Assembly: GCA_009698675.1 (NCBI GenBank) | Contig: WLPT01000003.1 | Coordinates: 1 to 64,000, forward strand | Source of the DNA: Actinomycetota bacterium | GTDB lineage: Bacteria > Actinomycetota > Actinomycetes > Nanopelagicales > Nanopelagicaceae | Reading direction: 5' to 3' | Length of the DNA: 64,000 bases | Shown: piece by piece, positions 34,344 to 44,380 of the stretch | Position numbering within the stretch: position 1 is the first letter of the stretch | Layout: each line of letters opens with the position of its first letter | Program-made: the position numbers and the translations under genes | Notes under the pieces: model-generated | Seen by the model: only the letters and a program-made list of their open reading frames with translations | What the model was told of the DNA's origin: nothing | The model's database searches: none

Positions 34344-35500
34344 GTCAGATAAATGCCCGCCAACGTCTATACCGTCGAAGTCGCAGTTCGATATTCCATG
34401 GCTTCGATCCAGTTCTTACTGGGGCAGTAGCCCTGTTGCTGATTATTGGAACCTTGTTGGTATATGCAGCAACTCGTGATTGGTACTCACGCAATGGCTT
34501 AGATCCACAGTATTATTTAAAACGTCACATTATAAATATAGCAATTGGAATGTTCTTGGCCTACGGCACAACAGTGATTGACTATCGTTTGCTGCGAGCA
34601 TACACGCCGATTTTTTGGGGCGTGGGAGTCCTTGGATTAATTGTTGTGCTAATTCCAGGCTTGGGAAGTAAAGTCAACGGTGCACGTGCATGGATCGCAC
34701 TTCCTGGTGGTTTTCAAATTCAGCCGGCAGAGTTGGCGAAGATTGCAATTATTATTGGAATGTCGATGCTGCTCTCTGAGCGGCTCCATAATAGCGATGA
34801 GCCATCATCACGTGACGTGCTACAGGCCCTGGTAGTAGCTGGTATTCCTGTTCTGCTAATTATTATCCAGCCCGACATGGGAACAGTTTTCATAATCAGC
34901 GCATCAGTTGTAACGATTATCGCAGTCTCCGGTGCACCTTCGCGATGGGTTGCTGGATTACTCATCATCGCTGTTTTAGGCGCAGTCGTTGCGACAAAGA
35001 CTGGTGTCATAAGTCAGTATCAACTCAACCGCTTGCAAACCTTTGTCGATCCAACTGCCGATACGCAGGGAGCTGGTTACCAACTTCGCCAAGCTAGAAT
35101 CACCGTCGGCTCTGGCGGATTAATTGGAACTGGATTATTTAATGGTCCGCAGACAAATGGCCGCTTCGTTCCAGAGCAACAGACCGACTTCATCTTCACA
35201 GTAGCTGGAGAGGAGTTAGGTTTCTTGGGAAGTGGATTAATTCTCTTCCTCTATCTACTTGTTTTAATGCGAGGCTTTGCCATCGCTCGGCGCACAGACG
35301 ATCCCTTTGGTCGACTAATGACAATTGGAGTCATCGCCTGGTTTGCATTTCAACTCTTTGAAAATATCGGTATGACGCTAGGACTAATGCCGATGACGGG
35401 CGTACCGCTTCCCTTCATCTCCTATGGTGGCTCCTCAATGTTTGCCACTTTGATCGGATTTGGCCTGATTCAGAACGTTCACGCGCGCTCACGAGGCTAA
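34340..35500 (+). CDS. rodA: RodA peptidoglycan glycosyltransferase
   Basis: The 386-residue SEDS protein has about ten TM segments, the catalytic/signature block around GGFQIQPAELAKIA and the C-terminal PFISYGGSS. It polymerises glycan strands from lipid II together with PBP2. Overlaps mrdA by 4 bases. Last gene of the mreBCD operon; followed by a 175-base gap before rne. Confidence 0.95.
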   Translation: MSQINARQRLYRRSRSSIFHGFDPVLTGAVALLLIIGTLLVYAATRDWYSRNGLDPQYYLKRHIINIAIGMFLAYGTTVIDYRLLRAYTPIFWGVGVLGLIVVLIPGLGSKVNGARAWIALPGGFQIQPAELAKIAIIIGMSMLLSERLHNSDEPSSRDVLQALVVAGIPVLLIIIQPDMGTVFIISASVVTIIAVSGAPSRWVAGLLIIAVLGAVVATKTGVISQYQLNRLQTFVDPTADTQGAGYQLRQARITVGSGGLIGTGLFNGPQTNGRFVPEQQTDFIFTVAGEELGFLGSGLILFLYLLVLMRGFAIARRTDDPFGRLMTIGVIAWFAFQLFENIGMTLGLMPMTGVPLPFISYGGSSMFATLIGFGLIQNVHARSRG

Positions 35501-35675
35501 AATTCGGGTCCAAGTAGGTATTTTCGCCCTCCTCTGCCATACTTCTACCAACAGTTCAGCGCGGCTCGCGAATCCTTCGCGGCAAAAGCCCAGCGCGGAC
35601 AGGTATTAAAAAAGCCTAAACGGGATTTTTTTACATAGAAGCGTTTTTAAATAAGCGCATAGAGGATTTGGTGCC
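35501..35675 (+). other. 175-bp leader region before rne with stem-loops
   Basis: There is no ORF. A GC-rich hairpin, GCGAA-TCC-TTCGC, lies near 35567-35582, and an A-run/T-run pair (AAAAAAGCC and GGGATTTTTTT, about 35609-35631) could be an imperfect terminator for the rodA operon. GAGGA at 35662-35666 is the rne ribosome site, 9 bases before ATG. In E. coli rne, a structured leader serves autoregulation; whether that happens here is unknown. Confidence 0.4.
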
Positions 35676-37784
35676 ATGGCGATTGAGCCTAAAACACCGC
35701 GCAAGCGTGCGGTTAAAAAAGCATCTGCTACGGCAGAGGCTAAAACTACTGAGGTAGTCAGTGATGAAGTTAAGAAGCCTGCGCGTAAAAAAGCTGCAGC
35801 CATCCCAGTTCCAATTTTTCAGGCAGCACCGGATAAGCCCGTTGCTAAAGCGAGCCGTAAAAAGCTAGCCGAGGCGCCAACGGCCGAGCCGGCAAAGAGT
35901 GAGGCTCCCGCAAAGGCTGGGCCAGATGATGCCGAAGATCGTGCAAACCGGAACCGCCGTCGCCGTCGAGGTGGCCGCGGTCGTCGCAAGCCCGGTAGTG
36001 AAGGGGCAGGCGGGGAGGAAAGCACAGAGGAGAGCGCTGAAGAGTCGGCTGAGGGTTCAACCCACCGCCGCCGCAGACGCCGTGTAGCAGGTAGCGATGG
36101 AGTAACACCTGGCGAGACCGTTGAAGAGGATGGCGTTGTCACTGTCGTTAAGGTCCGCGAAGTTCGTGAACGTCCCGCACGTCCTGCACGTGCAGAACGT
36201 CCAGAGCGACGCACCGGACGAACTGCCCGCACCGATCGCAGCGACCGTGGTGGTCGAAGTGAGTATCGCGAGCCTTACCGCAAGCGCGGAACTGTTATTA
36301 CAGATGGCGAATTCTTAGCGCGCCGTGAAAATGTTGATCGCGAGATGTTAGTTCGCCAGATTGCAGATCGCACGCAGATCGCCGTTATCGAAGATGGCGT
36401 GATGGTCGAGCATTATGTGAACCGCAATAGCAATGTTTCATATGTCGGTAACGTCTACTTAGGTCGCGTTCAGAACGTTCTTCCATCTATGGAGGCGGCA
36501 TTCGTTGATATTGGTAAGGGCCGTAACGCCGTTTTGTATGCCGGTGAAGTTAACTGGGATGCAGCAGGAATTTCAGAGTCGCAGCCACGCAAGATTGAAA
36601 CAGTCTTAAAGAGCGGACAGAGCGTTCTTGTACAAGTAACTAAAGATCCAATCGGACAAAAAGGCGCCCGCCTAACAAGTCAGATCTCTCTTCCTGGTCG
36701 CTACGTTGTCTATGTTCCAGGTGGCGGAATGTCAGGTATCTCAAAGCGACTTCCAGAGAATGAGCGCACACGCCTTAAGGCGATTTTAAAGAATTTAATT
36801 CCAGAGACCGCGGGTGTAATTGTTCGTACCGCTGCCGAAGGTGTGAGCGAAGAGGATCTAACTAGTGATGTCGCCCGCCTTAAAGGACAGTGGGACGATA
36901 TCTATGCAAAGAGTGAGAATCCGAACTTCCATCCACCTGCCGCGCTATACCAAGAGCCAGATCTTGCAGTTCGCGTAATCCGCGATATTTTCAATGAGGA
37001 TTTCCGCAAGCTAACTGTTCAAGGATCTAGTGCTTGGGATGAAGTTACAAACTATCTCGGTTTCATTGCACCAGAGCTCACAACTAAGATTGAAAAATAC
37101 ACAGGAACTGGAGACTTGTTCTCTGATTTCCGTGTTGAAGAGCAGCTTGCAAAGGCATTTGATCGCAAGGTTTATCTACCATCAGGTGGTTCCCTTGTTA
37201 TCGATCGCACCGAAGCGATGATCGTTATCGATGTTAACACCGGTAAGTTCATCGGTAAGGGTGGAAACCTTGAGGAGACAGTCACCAAGAACAACTTGGA
37301 GGCCGCCGAAGAGATTGCACGCCAGCTACGTCTACGCGACTTAGGTGGAATCGTAGTTATCGACTTCATCGACATGATTCTTGAATCAAATCGCGAAATG
37401 GTTCTGCGTCGTTTAGTTGAATCCCTCGGCCGTGATCGCACTAAGCATCAGGTCGCCGAAGTTACATCTCTTGGCCTAGTTCAAATGACGCGAAAGCGTG
37501 TTGGACAGGGACTCATTGAAGCCTTCTCAACTACGTGCGATGCATGTAGTGGTCGGGGAATCCATATTCATATGGAGCCGGTCAAGATGAAGGCGCCAAT
37601 GCCTCAGCTCGATGTTCCATCATCTCGCCATGAAGATGCCGATGAGAAGGATGCCACCGAGCATGAGTTCCATGAATCTCTCAACGCCGAGAGTTCAAGT
37701 GAACAGCCAGTTGAGCCCGCTGAGCCAAAGGCTGGTGGCCGCAAACGCCGTCGTGCCTCATCATCGGGCATCATTACTGCATGA
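35676..37784 (+). CDS. rne: Ribonuclease E/G family endoribonuclease
   Basis: The 702-residue RNase E/G core follows a long basic and acidic low-complexity N-terminal extension (about 1-200, many KKA, RRR and EE blocks), as in actinobacterial RNase E. The S1 domain begins near VGNVYLGRVQNVLPSMEAAFVDIG, the DNase I-like catalytic aspartates are in VIDVNTGKF and VIDFIDM, and the Zn-link is CDACSGRG. It ends with a basic tail (GGRKRRRAS). It initiates mRNA decay and rRNA and tRNA processing. Unusually, it is followed by rpsT and not by rplU-rpmA-obg. Confidence 0.95.
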   Translation: MAIEPKTPRKRAVKKASATAEAKTTEVVSDEVKKPARKKAAAIPVPIFQAAPDKPVAKASRKKLAEAPTAEPAKSEAPAKAGPDDAEDRANRNRRRRRGGRGRRKPGSEGAGGEESTEESAEESAEGSTHRRRRRRVAGSDGVTPGETVEEDGVVTVVKVREVRERPARPARAERPERRTGRTARTDRSDRGGRSEYREPYRKRGTVITDGEFLARRENVDREMLVRQIADRTQIAVIEDGVMVEHYVNRNSNVSYVGNVYLGRVQNVLPSMEAAFVDIGKGRNAVLYAGEVNWDAAGISESQPRKIETVLKSGQSVLVQVTKDPIGQKGARLTSQISLPGRYVVYVPGGGMSGISKRLPENERTRLKAILKNLIPETAGVIVRTAAEGVSEEDLTSDVARLKGQWDDIYAKSENPNFHPPAALYQEPDLAVRVIRDIFNEDFRKLTVQGSSAWDEVTNYLGFIAPELTTKIEKYTGTGDLFSDFRVEEQLAKAFDRKVYLPSGGSLVIDRTEAMIVIDVNTGKFIGKGGNLEETVTKNNLEAAEEIARQLRLRDLGGIVVIDFIDMILESNREMVLRRLVESLGRDRTKHQVAEVTSLGLVQMTRKRVGQGLIEAFSTTCDACSGRGIHIHMEPVKMKAPMPQLDVPSSRHEDADEKDATEHEFHESLNAESSSEQPVEPAEPKAGGRKRRRASSSGIITA

Positions 37785-37797
37785 TTTAAGCCTTGAT

Positions 37798-37826
37798 TTG
37801 AGCCTTAGCGCTCAAGCAGGTAACCT
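37798..37826 (+). promoter_or_regulatory. Promoter for rpsT (TTGAGC-N17-TAACCT)
   Basis: TTGAGC at 37798-37803 and TAACCT at 37821-37826 have a 17-base spacer, the best -35/-10 pair in the window. It gives a leader of about 35 bases carrying GGAG before the GTG start. TTGAGC also pairs with GCTCAA at 37810-37815 as a small hairpin. Confidence 0.55.
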
Positions 37827-37868
37827 TTACCCTTCACCACCCACTACAAGAGTCCGGAGTACCACAGC

Positions 37869-38138
37869 GTGGCAAATATTAAGTCTCAGATCAAGCGCAT
37901 TAAGACCAACGAAAAGGCACGTCTTCGTAACAAGTCTGTGAGCTCATCTATCAAGACCGCTGTCCGTAAATTCCGCGATGCTCTAACTGCTGGTGACTCT
38001 GCTGTAATCACGACTGAACTTCGTAGCGCCTCACAGGCACTCGATGTTGCAGTTCAAAAGGGTGTTCTCCATAAGAACTCTGCAGCTAATAAGAAGTCAT
38101 CAATGGCTAAGGCTGCTGCCAAAGCCGGCGCACGTTAA
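37869..38138 (+). CDS. rpsT: 30S ribosomal protein S20
   Basis: The 89-residue basic protein begins [21 protein letters not shown] and ends with AAKAGAR, typical S20. It binds 16S rRNA early in 30S assembly. The start is GTG with GGAG about 9 bases upstream. It precedes lepA as in other actinobacteria. Confidence 0.97.
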   Translation: MANIKSQIKRIKTNEKARLRNKSVSSSIKTAVRKFRDALTAGDSAVITTELRSASQALDVAVQKGVLHKNSAANKKSSMAKAAAKAGAR

Positions 38139-38170
38139 TTCTTCTAACACTTTAAAGCGAGGCTAGGTTC

Positions 38171-40045
38171 ATGCCTGCAATTTCACTTGCTAAGGCGCCA
38201 CAACCAGCATCCACTGACCCGGCGCAGATACGTAACTTCTGCATCATCGCTCACATCGATCATGGCAAATCAACCCTTGCCGATCGCATGTTGGGGATTA
38301 CCGAGGTTGTAGACCCGCGCAATATGCGTGCTCAATATCTAGATCGCATGGATATCGAACGTGAACGCGGAATCACCATTAAATCTCAGGCAGTACGTCT
38401 GCCTTGGCGCAGTGGAATTGATGGTGGCGAGTACATCTTAAACATGATTGACACGCCAGGTCACGTCGACTTTACCTATGAAGTTTCACGCTCTCTTGCA
38501 GCTTGTGAAGGCGCAGTTTTATTAGTGGACTGTGCTCAAGGTATCGAAGCCCAAACGCTTGCAAACCTTTATTTAGCGATGGAGAACAATCTCACGATTA
38601 TTCCAGTGCTCAATAAAATTGATTTGCCTAACGCCCAACCAGAAAAATTCGCCGCAGAGCTTGCAAAGCTCATCGGCTGTCAGCCTGAAGACTGCTTACG
38701 TGTTTCAGGCAAGACTGGTGATGGCGTTAAGGAACTACTTGATGAAATCGTTAAGCAGATTCCAGCACCAAAGGGCGATCCAAATGCACCTGCGCGTGCA
38801 TTAATCTTCGACTCCGTCTATGACAGCTATCGCGGCGTTGTTACCTATGTTCGCGTTATAGATGGACATTTATCTCCACGTGAACAGATTCAAATGTTTT
38901 CAACGGGTGTCCGCCATGAAGCCCTTGAAGTCGGCGTTATCTCACCCGAGCCCGTTGCATCAAAAGGCCTAGGAGTTGGCGAAGTAGGCTATTTAATTAC
39001 CGGCGTAAAAGATGTTCGCCAATCTCGAGTTGGTGACACGATTACAAGTTTTAATAACCCAACTAAACACGCCCTTGCCGGCTATAAAGATCCCAAACCT
39101 ATGGTTTTCTCTGGGCTCTTTCCATTAGATGGCGCCGATTTTCCAGCTTTGCGCGAGGCGTTAGATAAGTTGCAGCTAAATGATGCCGCTCTTGTCTATG
39201 AGCCAGAGAGCTCTGCAGCCCTCGGCTTTGGTTTCCGTTGTGGCTTCTTAGGTCTTCTTCATATGGAGATTGTGCGCGAGCGGCTCGAGCGCGAACATAA
39301 CTTGAATCTAATTTCAACTGCTCCTAACGTTGTTTACAACGTGACGATGGATGATGGAAAAGAAGTTCGCGTAACTAATCCATCAGAGTTCCCAGATGGA
39401 AAGGTAGCTGTTGTAAAAGAGCCAATTGTTAAATCAACAATTCTGGCACCCTCTGAATTTATCGGCACAATCATGGAGCTCTGCCAAGAGCGTCGCGGTG
39501 TTCTGCTCGGCATGGATTACATTTCAGAGGATCGCGTCGAAATCCGTTACGACCTCCCGCTAGCCGAAATCGTCTTTGACTTCTTCGATCAACTCAAATC
39601 ACGTACCAAGGGCTACGCCTCTTTAGATTACGAAGAAAAGGGCGATGCTGAGGGCAACTTGGTAAAGGTCGATATCTTACTTCAAGGTGAGGCCGTTGAT
39701 GCATTTAGTGCAGTTGTTCACCGCGATAAGGCCTATGCATATGGTGTGATGATGACTGGAAAACTGCGCCAGTTAATTCCGCGCCAACAGTTTGAAGTAC
39801 CTATTCAGGCAGCAATCGGCTCTCGAATTATTGCTCGCGAAAGCATTAGTGCGATCCGCAAAGATGTTCTTGCTAAGTGTTATGGCGGAGATATCTCGCG
39901 TAAACGCAAACTCCTTGAAAAGCAAAAAGAGGGCAAGAAGCGAATGAAGATGGTGGGCCGCGTAGAGGTTCCACAGGAGGCTTTCGTTGCCGCCCTTGCA
40001 ACCGATGCCGATATTGAAAAGGTGAAAGCTGCTCGAAAGCTCTAA
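38171..40045 (+). CDS. lepA: Elongation factor 4 (LepA GTPase)
   Basis: The 624-residue translational GTPase has G1 AHIDHGKST, the switch segment [14 protein letters not shown]3 DTPGH and G4 NKID, then domains resembling EF-G and the LepA-specific C-terminal domain ([16 protein letters not shown]). It acts on stalled or mistranslocated ribosomes. A short tail follows rpsT (32 bases gap) and hemW starts 2 bases after its stop. Confidence 0.96.
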   Translation: MPAISLAKAPQPASTDPAQIRNFCIIAHIDHGKSTLADRMLGITEVVDPRNMRAQYLDRMDIERERGITIKSQAVRLPWRSGIDGGEYILNMIDTPGHVDFTYEVSRSLAACEGAVLLVDCAQGIEAQTLANLYLAMENNLTIIPVLNKIDLPNAQPEKFAAELAKLIGCQPEDCLRVSGKTGDGVKELLDEIVKQIPAPKGDPNAPARALIFDSVYDSYRGVVTYVRVIDGHLSPREQIQMFSTGVRHEALEVGVISPEPVASKGLGVGEVGYLITGVKDVRQSRVGDTITSFNNPTKHALAGYKDPKPMVFSGLFPLDGADFPALREALDKLQLNDAALVYEPESSAALGFGFRCGFLGLLHMEIVRERLEREHNLNLISTAPNVVYNVTMDDGKEVRVTNPSEFPDGKVAVVKEPIVKSTILAPSEFIGTIMELCQERRGVLLGMDYISEDRVEIRYDLPLAEIVFDFFDQLKSRTKGYASLDYEEKGDAEGNLVKVDILLQGEAVDAFSAVVHRDKAYAYGVMMTGKLRQLIPRQQFEVPIQAAIGSRIIARESISAIRKDVLAKCYGGDISRKRKLLEKQKEGKKRMKMVGRVEVPQEAFVAALATDADIEKVKAARKL

Positions 40046-40047
40046 TT

Positions 40048-41169
40048 ATGGCGCTCACGTTTTATGTACATATCCCGTACTGCATTAAGCGGTGCGGTTA
40101 CTGTGATTTCAATACCTATACGCCCAATGAGCTCCAAGATGGTGCAACGTTAGAGATTGTTAGCAATGACTACATCGATGCCGTATTAAAAGAGCTCGAA
40201 GGCGCGCCAATAGAGCAAGTCCCAACGATTTTCTTTGGGGGAGGAACTCCATCACTTTTACCGGCAGATGACTTAGGACGTGTTATTTCAGCCATTAAGG
40301 CGCGCAACGGTTTGAGTCAAGATTACGAAATAACCCTTGAAGCCAACCCAGATTCAGTTACTGCCGAGAAGCTCAGCCGTTATATCGAAGTTGGCTTTAA
40401 CCGAATCTCTTTTGGAATGCAGTCAGCCAAGCCGCATGTCTTAGCTGTTCTAGATCGCACGCATAATCCAGAGAACGTTAAGAAAGCCGTAGACATGGCA
40501 CGCTCTGCAGGTTTTAGCAGTATTAGTGTGGATCTCATTTATGGAACACCGGGGGAGTCACTCGAAGATTGGCGCGATACTGTAACAACGGCTTTATCTC
40601 TAGATATAGATCACGTCAGTGCTTATGCATTAATTGTAGAAAGCGGCACAAAGCTAGCAGCACAAATCAAGCGTGGTGATTTAACGATGCCCGATGATGA
40701 TTTGATGGCCGATATGTATCTACTTGTCGATCAACTCTGTCAGACACAGGGCTTGTCATGGTATGAACTTTCTAACTGGGCCAAACCTGGTCATGAGTGT
40801 CGACACAATATTGCGTACTGGGAGAACAAGAATTGGTGGGGTCTTGGACCAGGTGCGCATTCGCATATTGATGGAAAACGCTTCTGGAATGTAAAGCATC
40901 CGACGGCCTATAAGCAGAAGTTGTTTGCTGGTCAATCACCTGTAGCCGATAGCGAAGAGTTAACGCCTGAGCAGATTGCAGTTGAGTCGATTATGTTAGG
41001 GATTCGAATGCGTGAGGGCTTGGAGATTTCTGCACTCTCTAGTGCTCAAATTGATCGCTTAGCCAACTATGCCGAGAATGCATACTTAGAAATCACAGAT
41101 AATCGCGTGGTATTAACCCCTACAGGGCGCTTGATTGCTGATCGAATCGTGCGCGAAATAACTATCTAG
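40048..41169 (+). CDS. hemW: Radical SAM protein HemW (heme chaperone-like)
   Basis: The 373-residue radical SAM protein has the cluster-binding C12, C16, C19 (YCIKRCGYCDF), GGGTPSLL and the HemN/HemW C-terminal domain. HemW proteins bind heme and may deliver it to respiratory enzymes; they lack the extra N-terminal features of coproporphyrinogen oxidase HemN. Position between lepA and hrcA is the standard actinobacterial one. Confidence 0.92.
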   Translation: MALTFYVHIPYCIKRCGYCDFNTYTPNELQDGATLEIVSNDYIDAVLKELEGAPIEQVPTIFFGGGTPSLLPADDLGRVISAIKARNGLSQDYEITLEANPDSVTAEKLSRYIEVGFNRISFGMQSAKPHVLAVLDRTHNPENVKKAVDMARSAGFSSISVDLIYGTPGESLEDWRDTVTTALSLDIDHVSAYALIVESGTKLAAQIKRGDLTMPDDDLMADMYLLVDQLCQTQGLSWYELSNWAKPGHECRHNIAYWENKNWWGLGPGAHSHIDGKRFWNVKHPTAYKQKLFAGQSPVADSEELTPEQIAVESIMLGIRMREGLEISALSSAQIDRLANYAENAYLEITDNRVVLTPTGRLIADRIVREITI

Positions 41170-41185
41170 TATCCTTGCCAACACT

Positions 41186-42199
41186 ATGTCATCCCGCCGT
41201 TTAGAGATCCTTCGCGCAATTGTCGACGAATACGTCGCAACGCAAGAACCTGTCGGCTCAAAATCAATTGCAGATCGCCATGGATTAGGTATCTCCCCAG
41301 CGACAATTCGCAACGAGATGGCGGTATTAGAGGAAGAGGGCTTGATTACTCAGCCCCATACAAGTGCAGGCCGCATTCCTACCGATCTTGGTTATCGTGT
41401 TTTTGTTGACAAGTTAGCACAAGTTAAACCGCTATCTGGTGCTGAGCGTCGAGCAATCGAAACCTTCCTGGAAGGTGCCCTTGATTTAGATGATGTCGTT
41501 ATGCGCACCGTTCGACTTCTCGCAGATGTAACCAAACAAGTAGCCGTAGTGCAGTATCCATCAATGGTTAAATCCCGTGTACGTCATATTGAGTTAGTTT
41601 CAATAACCCCGGGGCGATTAATGATGGTTTTGATTACCGATGCTGGTCGCATTGAACAGCGCGTCATCGAGCTAACGCAGGATGTATCAGAGAGTTTTCT
41701 TCATACCCTGCGCGCTCAGTTAAATACTTCAATGATGGGTTACCGCCTTCCAGAAGTTGCCGATCGTATTAGCGGTATTTTAGAAAGTTATACGTTACGT
41801 GATCGAAAGGATGTTGCAATTGTCATGTCATCGGTTATAGAGATGGCGATGGAGCGTCCCGAAGAGAAGATTGTTTTAGCAGGAACGGCTAACCTGGCTA
41901 GATTCCAAGAGGATTTCTCAACAACGATGCACCCAGTACTTGAGGCCCTTGAGGAGCAGGTCGTGTTGCTGCGTTTATTGGGCGATGCCAGCCAAAGCGT
42001 TAAGGTTCGCATCGGTGGCGAACAGAAGGATGCGAACTTACGTACGACTTCGCTAGTTGCCGTTGGATATGGCTCTGAAGATGCACCGCTCGGTGCACTA
42101 GGAATCATTGGTCCAACACGAATGGATTACGCAGGATCGATGGCGGCTGTATCGGCAGTTGCTCGCTATGTAGGACGATTTATTAACGAGGGTGCATAA
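41186..42199 (+). CDS. hrcA: Heat-inducible transcription repressor HrcA
   Basis: The 337-residue repressor has an N-terminal winged helix (SSRRLEILRAIVDEYVATQEPVGSKS) and the GAF-like sensor domain. It normally represses chaperonin genes by binding the CIRCE element (TTAGCACTC-N9-GAGTGCTAA). I see no CIRCE element in this window, so its targets are elsewhere. TATCCT lies 10 bases before its ATG, close to leaderless but outside the 6-7 base rule. dnaJ follows with no gap. Confidence 0.95.
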   Translation: MSSRRLEILRAIVDEYVATQEPVGSKSIADRHGLGISPATIRNEMAVLEEEGLITQPHTSAGRIPTDLGYRVFVDKLAQVKPLSGAERRAIETFLEGALDLDDVVMRTVRLLADVTKQVAVVQYPSMVKSRVRHIELVSITPGRLMMVLITDAGRIEQRVIELTQDVSESFLHTLRAQLNTSMMGYRLPEVADRISGILESYTLRDRKDVAIVMSSVIEMAMERPEEKIVLAGTANLARFQEDFSTTMHPVLEALEEQVVLLRLLGDASQSVKVRIGGEQKDANLRTTSLVAVGYGSEDAPLGALGIIGPTRMDYAGSMAAVSAVARYVGRFINEGA

Positions 42200-43300
42200 G
42201 TGGCAGATCATTACCAAACGTTAGGTGTTTCACGCGATGCATCGGCCGATGAGATTAAACGCGCATATCGTAAATTAGCTCGCGAACTCCACCCTGATGT
42301 TAATCCCGACCCAGAAGTTCAAGATAAGTTCAAAGAGATCACTGCTTCCTATGAAACTTTGAGCGATCCAAAAAAACGTCAGAACTACGACATGGGTGGT
42401 AGCGGTTTTGGAGGAGCAAACTTCGGTGGTGGCTTCAGTGACATCATGGATGCTTTCTTTGGTGGAGGCGGTTCACGTGGACCGCGTCCGCGAATGCGCG
42501 CCGGTCAAGACTCTCTAATTCGTATCGAAGTTGATTTGCATGAGGCCTGCTTTGGTGCCGAGCGTGATATCAGCGTAGAGAGTGCGGTTGTCTGTCCTAA
42601 ATGTACGGGAAGCGGCTGCGTAGATGGTGGCGAGCCCACTATCTGTAACGTATGTAAAGGTCGCGGTGAAACTCAGCAGGTAGTTCGCTCAGTTATCGGT
42701 CAAGTAATGACCTCTCGCCCATGCGGACCCTGCTCTGGATATGGAAGTGTTATTGCAAACCCTTGTCGCGAATGCGCAGGGGAGGGGCGAGTCCGAGCAC
42801 GACAAGATATTCACGTAAAGATTCCGGCGGGTGTAGAAACTGGTAATCGAATTCAACTCTCAGGTCGCGGAGAAGTTGGTCACGGTGGAGGCCCTGCAGG
42901 TGATGTGTATGTTGAAATAGTTGTTGCCGATCATGATTACCTCATCCGCGATCGCGATACTTTACACATGTCCCTATCCGTCTCGATGAGCGCAGCGGCA
43001 ATTGGCACGAACGTTAGCGTTGAATCATTAGATGGCCCCGTAGAAGTTCATATCAAGGCGGGAACACAAAGTGGCGCGCCAATTGCAATTAAAGGTAAGG
43101 GAATGTCTCGACTTCGCCATGGTGGGCGCGGGGATTTAGTCGTTCATATAGAGGTTGCAACACCAACGAAATTAAACCGCGAAGAGGAAGAGCTGTTGAA
43201 GAAATTCGCTCAACTTCGAGGCGAGAGCGCTGGCGATGCCCATATCAAGAACCACGATGGTGGGATCTTTTCTAAGATTAAGGGCGCGTTTACTAAGTAA
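42200..43300 (+). CDS. dnaJ: Chaperone protein DnaJ
   Basis: The 366-residue type I J-protein has HPD at residues 31-33, a Gly/Phe region (about 67-95), four CxxCxGxG zinc repeats (from CPKCTGSG to CRECAGEG) and the C-terminal substrate domain. It starts at GTG 42200 right after the hrcA TAA, so the repressor and chaperone are coupled. This is the dnaJ2-type copy linked to hrcA; a dnaK-linked copy would be elsewhere. The TAA overlaps the rsmE ATG by one base. Confidence 0.96.
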   Translation: MADHYQTLGVSRDASADEIKRAYRKLARELHPDVNPDPEVQDKFKEITASYETLSDPKKRQNYDMGGSGFGGANFGGGFSDIMDAFFGGGGSRGPRPRMRAGQDSLIRIEVDLHEACFGAERDISVESAVVCPKCTGSGCVDGGEPTICNVCKGRGETQQVVRSVIGQVMTSRPCGPCSGYGSVIANPCRECAGEGRVRARQDIHVKIPAGVETGNRIQLSGRGEVGHGGGPAGDVYVEIVVADHDYLIRDRDTLHMSLSVSMSAAAIGTNVSVESLDGPVEVHIKAGTQSGAPIAIKGKGMSRLRHGGRGDLVVHIEVATPTKLNREEEELLKKFAQLRGESAGDAHIKNHDGGIFSKIKGAFTK

Positions 43301-44010
43301 TGTTGACTCTATTTTTCGTCGATAATTTGCCAACTAAAGTTGGTGAGATTTATGAATTCGATAATGAAGATGCCAACCACGCAATACGTGTTCTGCGCAT
43401 GGCAGCGGGGGATGTTTTCATGTTGGCCGATAGCACTGGTGCATGGAGCCAAGTAAAGGCCTTTGCGATTAAGAAGAAGTCAATCGAAGTTGAAGTTGTT
43501 CTTAGCGGTTATCAAGAGCCGCTACTTACGACGATTACCGTGGTGCAGGCACTTCCAAAAAGTGATCGCGCGAAAGAGGCGATTGAACTCTTGACCGAAG
43601 CTGGAGTTGATCGAATCGTCCCTTGGGCGGCCTCTCGCAGTATCGGTAAGGCCTCGGAGAAATTTGCCGTTACTGCTAGAGAGGCAAGTAAGCAGTCACG
43701 AAGATTACGCATACCTGAAGTTACCGATATTGCGACAACTGAACAGATTTGTGAAGCGATTAAACTTAGTGATCTCGCAATTGTTTTTCATGAAAGTGCT
43801 GACGTAAAACTAAGTGACTGCGTTTCCTCGCATAACGTGGCGCATTTATTAATTATTATTGGTCCAGAGGGTGGAATAACATCAACAGAGTTAGAGGCCT
43901 TTACTGAGGCGGGAGCAAAGACTGCACTCATGGGAAGACCTATTTTGCGCTCGGCACATGCAGGAATTGCTGCAGTGGCCGCCGTTTCGGCCCTTCTCAA
44001 GGTATGGTAA
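43300..44010 (+). CDS. rsmE: 16S rRNA (uracil1498-N3)-methyltransferase
   Basis: The 236-residue SPOUT methyltransferase modifies U1498 of 16S rRNA. It has the N-terminal PUA-like domain (NANHAIRVLRMAAGD), the SAM-binding knot IIGPEGGITSTELEAF and a C-terminal LGxxILRxxxA-type block (MGRPILRSAHAGIAAV). The ATG overlaps the dnaJ stop by one base. Ten conserved actinobacterial neighbours run from lepA to corC here. Confidence 0.93.
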   Translation: MLTLFFVDNLPTKVGEIYEFDNEDANHAIRVLRMAAGDVFMLADSTGAWSQVKAFAIKKKSIEVEVVLSGYQEPLLTTITVVQALPKSDRAKEAIELLTEAGVDRIVPWAASRSIGKASEKFAVTAREASKQSRRLRIPEVTDIATTEQICEAIKLSDLAIVFHESADVKLSDCVSSHNVAHLLIIIGPEGGITSTELEAFTEAGAKTALMGRPILRSAHAGIAAVAAVSALLKVW

Positions 44011-44014
44011 TTAA

Positions 44015-44362
44015 GTGCCCTTAGATTCCACCTGTCTTTTTTGCAAGATCATTGCCGGTGAGATTCCAGCAGATATTGTCTTTAGAAATGAGAATGTTGT
44101 TGCATTCAACGACATCAACCCTCAAGCCCCAACGCATGTTCTAATAATTCCAACCGTGCATGTAGAGAACGCTGCAGCCTTAGCTCGTATCTCTGCGACA
44201 ATTACCGCCGAACTATTCTTGGCCGCGGCCCAGATTTCTGCCGAAAGAGGGCTGGCTGGCTATCGAAGCGTTTTTAACACCGGTATCGAGGCGGGTCAGA
44301 GTGTATTTCACGCCCATCTTCACCTTATTGGCGGCCGTTCGCTAGCCTGGCCACCCGGTTAA
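44015..44362 (+). CDS. HIT-family nucleotide hydrolase
   Basis: The 115-residue protein has the histidine triad HAHLHLIGG near the C-terminus and the C-x-x-C-like CLFCKIIAG at the N-terminus typical of Hint proteins. Hint enzymes cleave nucleoside phosphoramidates. It starts at GTG 44015, 4 bases after rsmE. Member of a compact rsmE-HIT-phoH-ybeY run. Confidence 0.92.
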   Translation: MPLDSTCLFCKIIAGEIPADIVFRNENVVAFNDINPQAPTHVLIIPTVHVENAAALARISATITAELFLAAAQISAERGLAGYRSVFNTGIEAGQSVFHAHLHLIGGRSLAWPPG

Positions 44363-44380
44363 AGATAGATTTAGCCTTAC

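Noticed and set aside
41100-41186. Possible CIRCE operator upstream of hrcA.
   Set aside because: No TTAGCACTC-N9-GAGTGCTAA or close variant is present here or elsewhere that I could find in the window.
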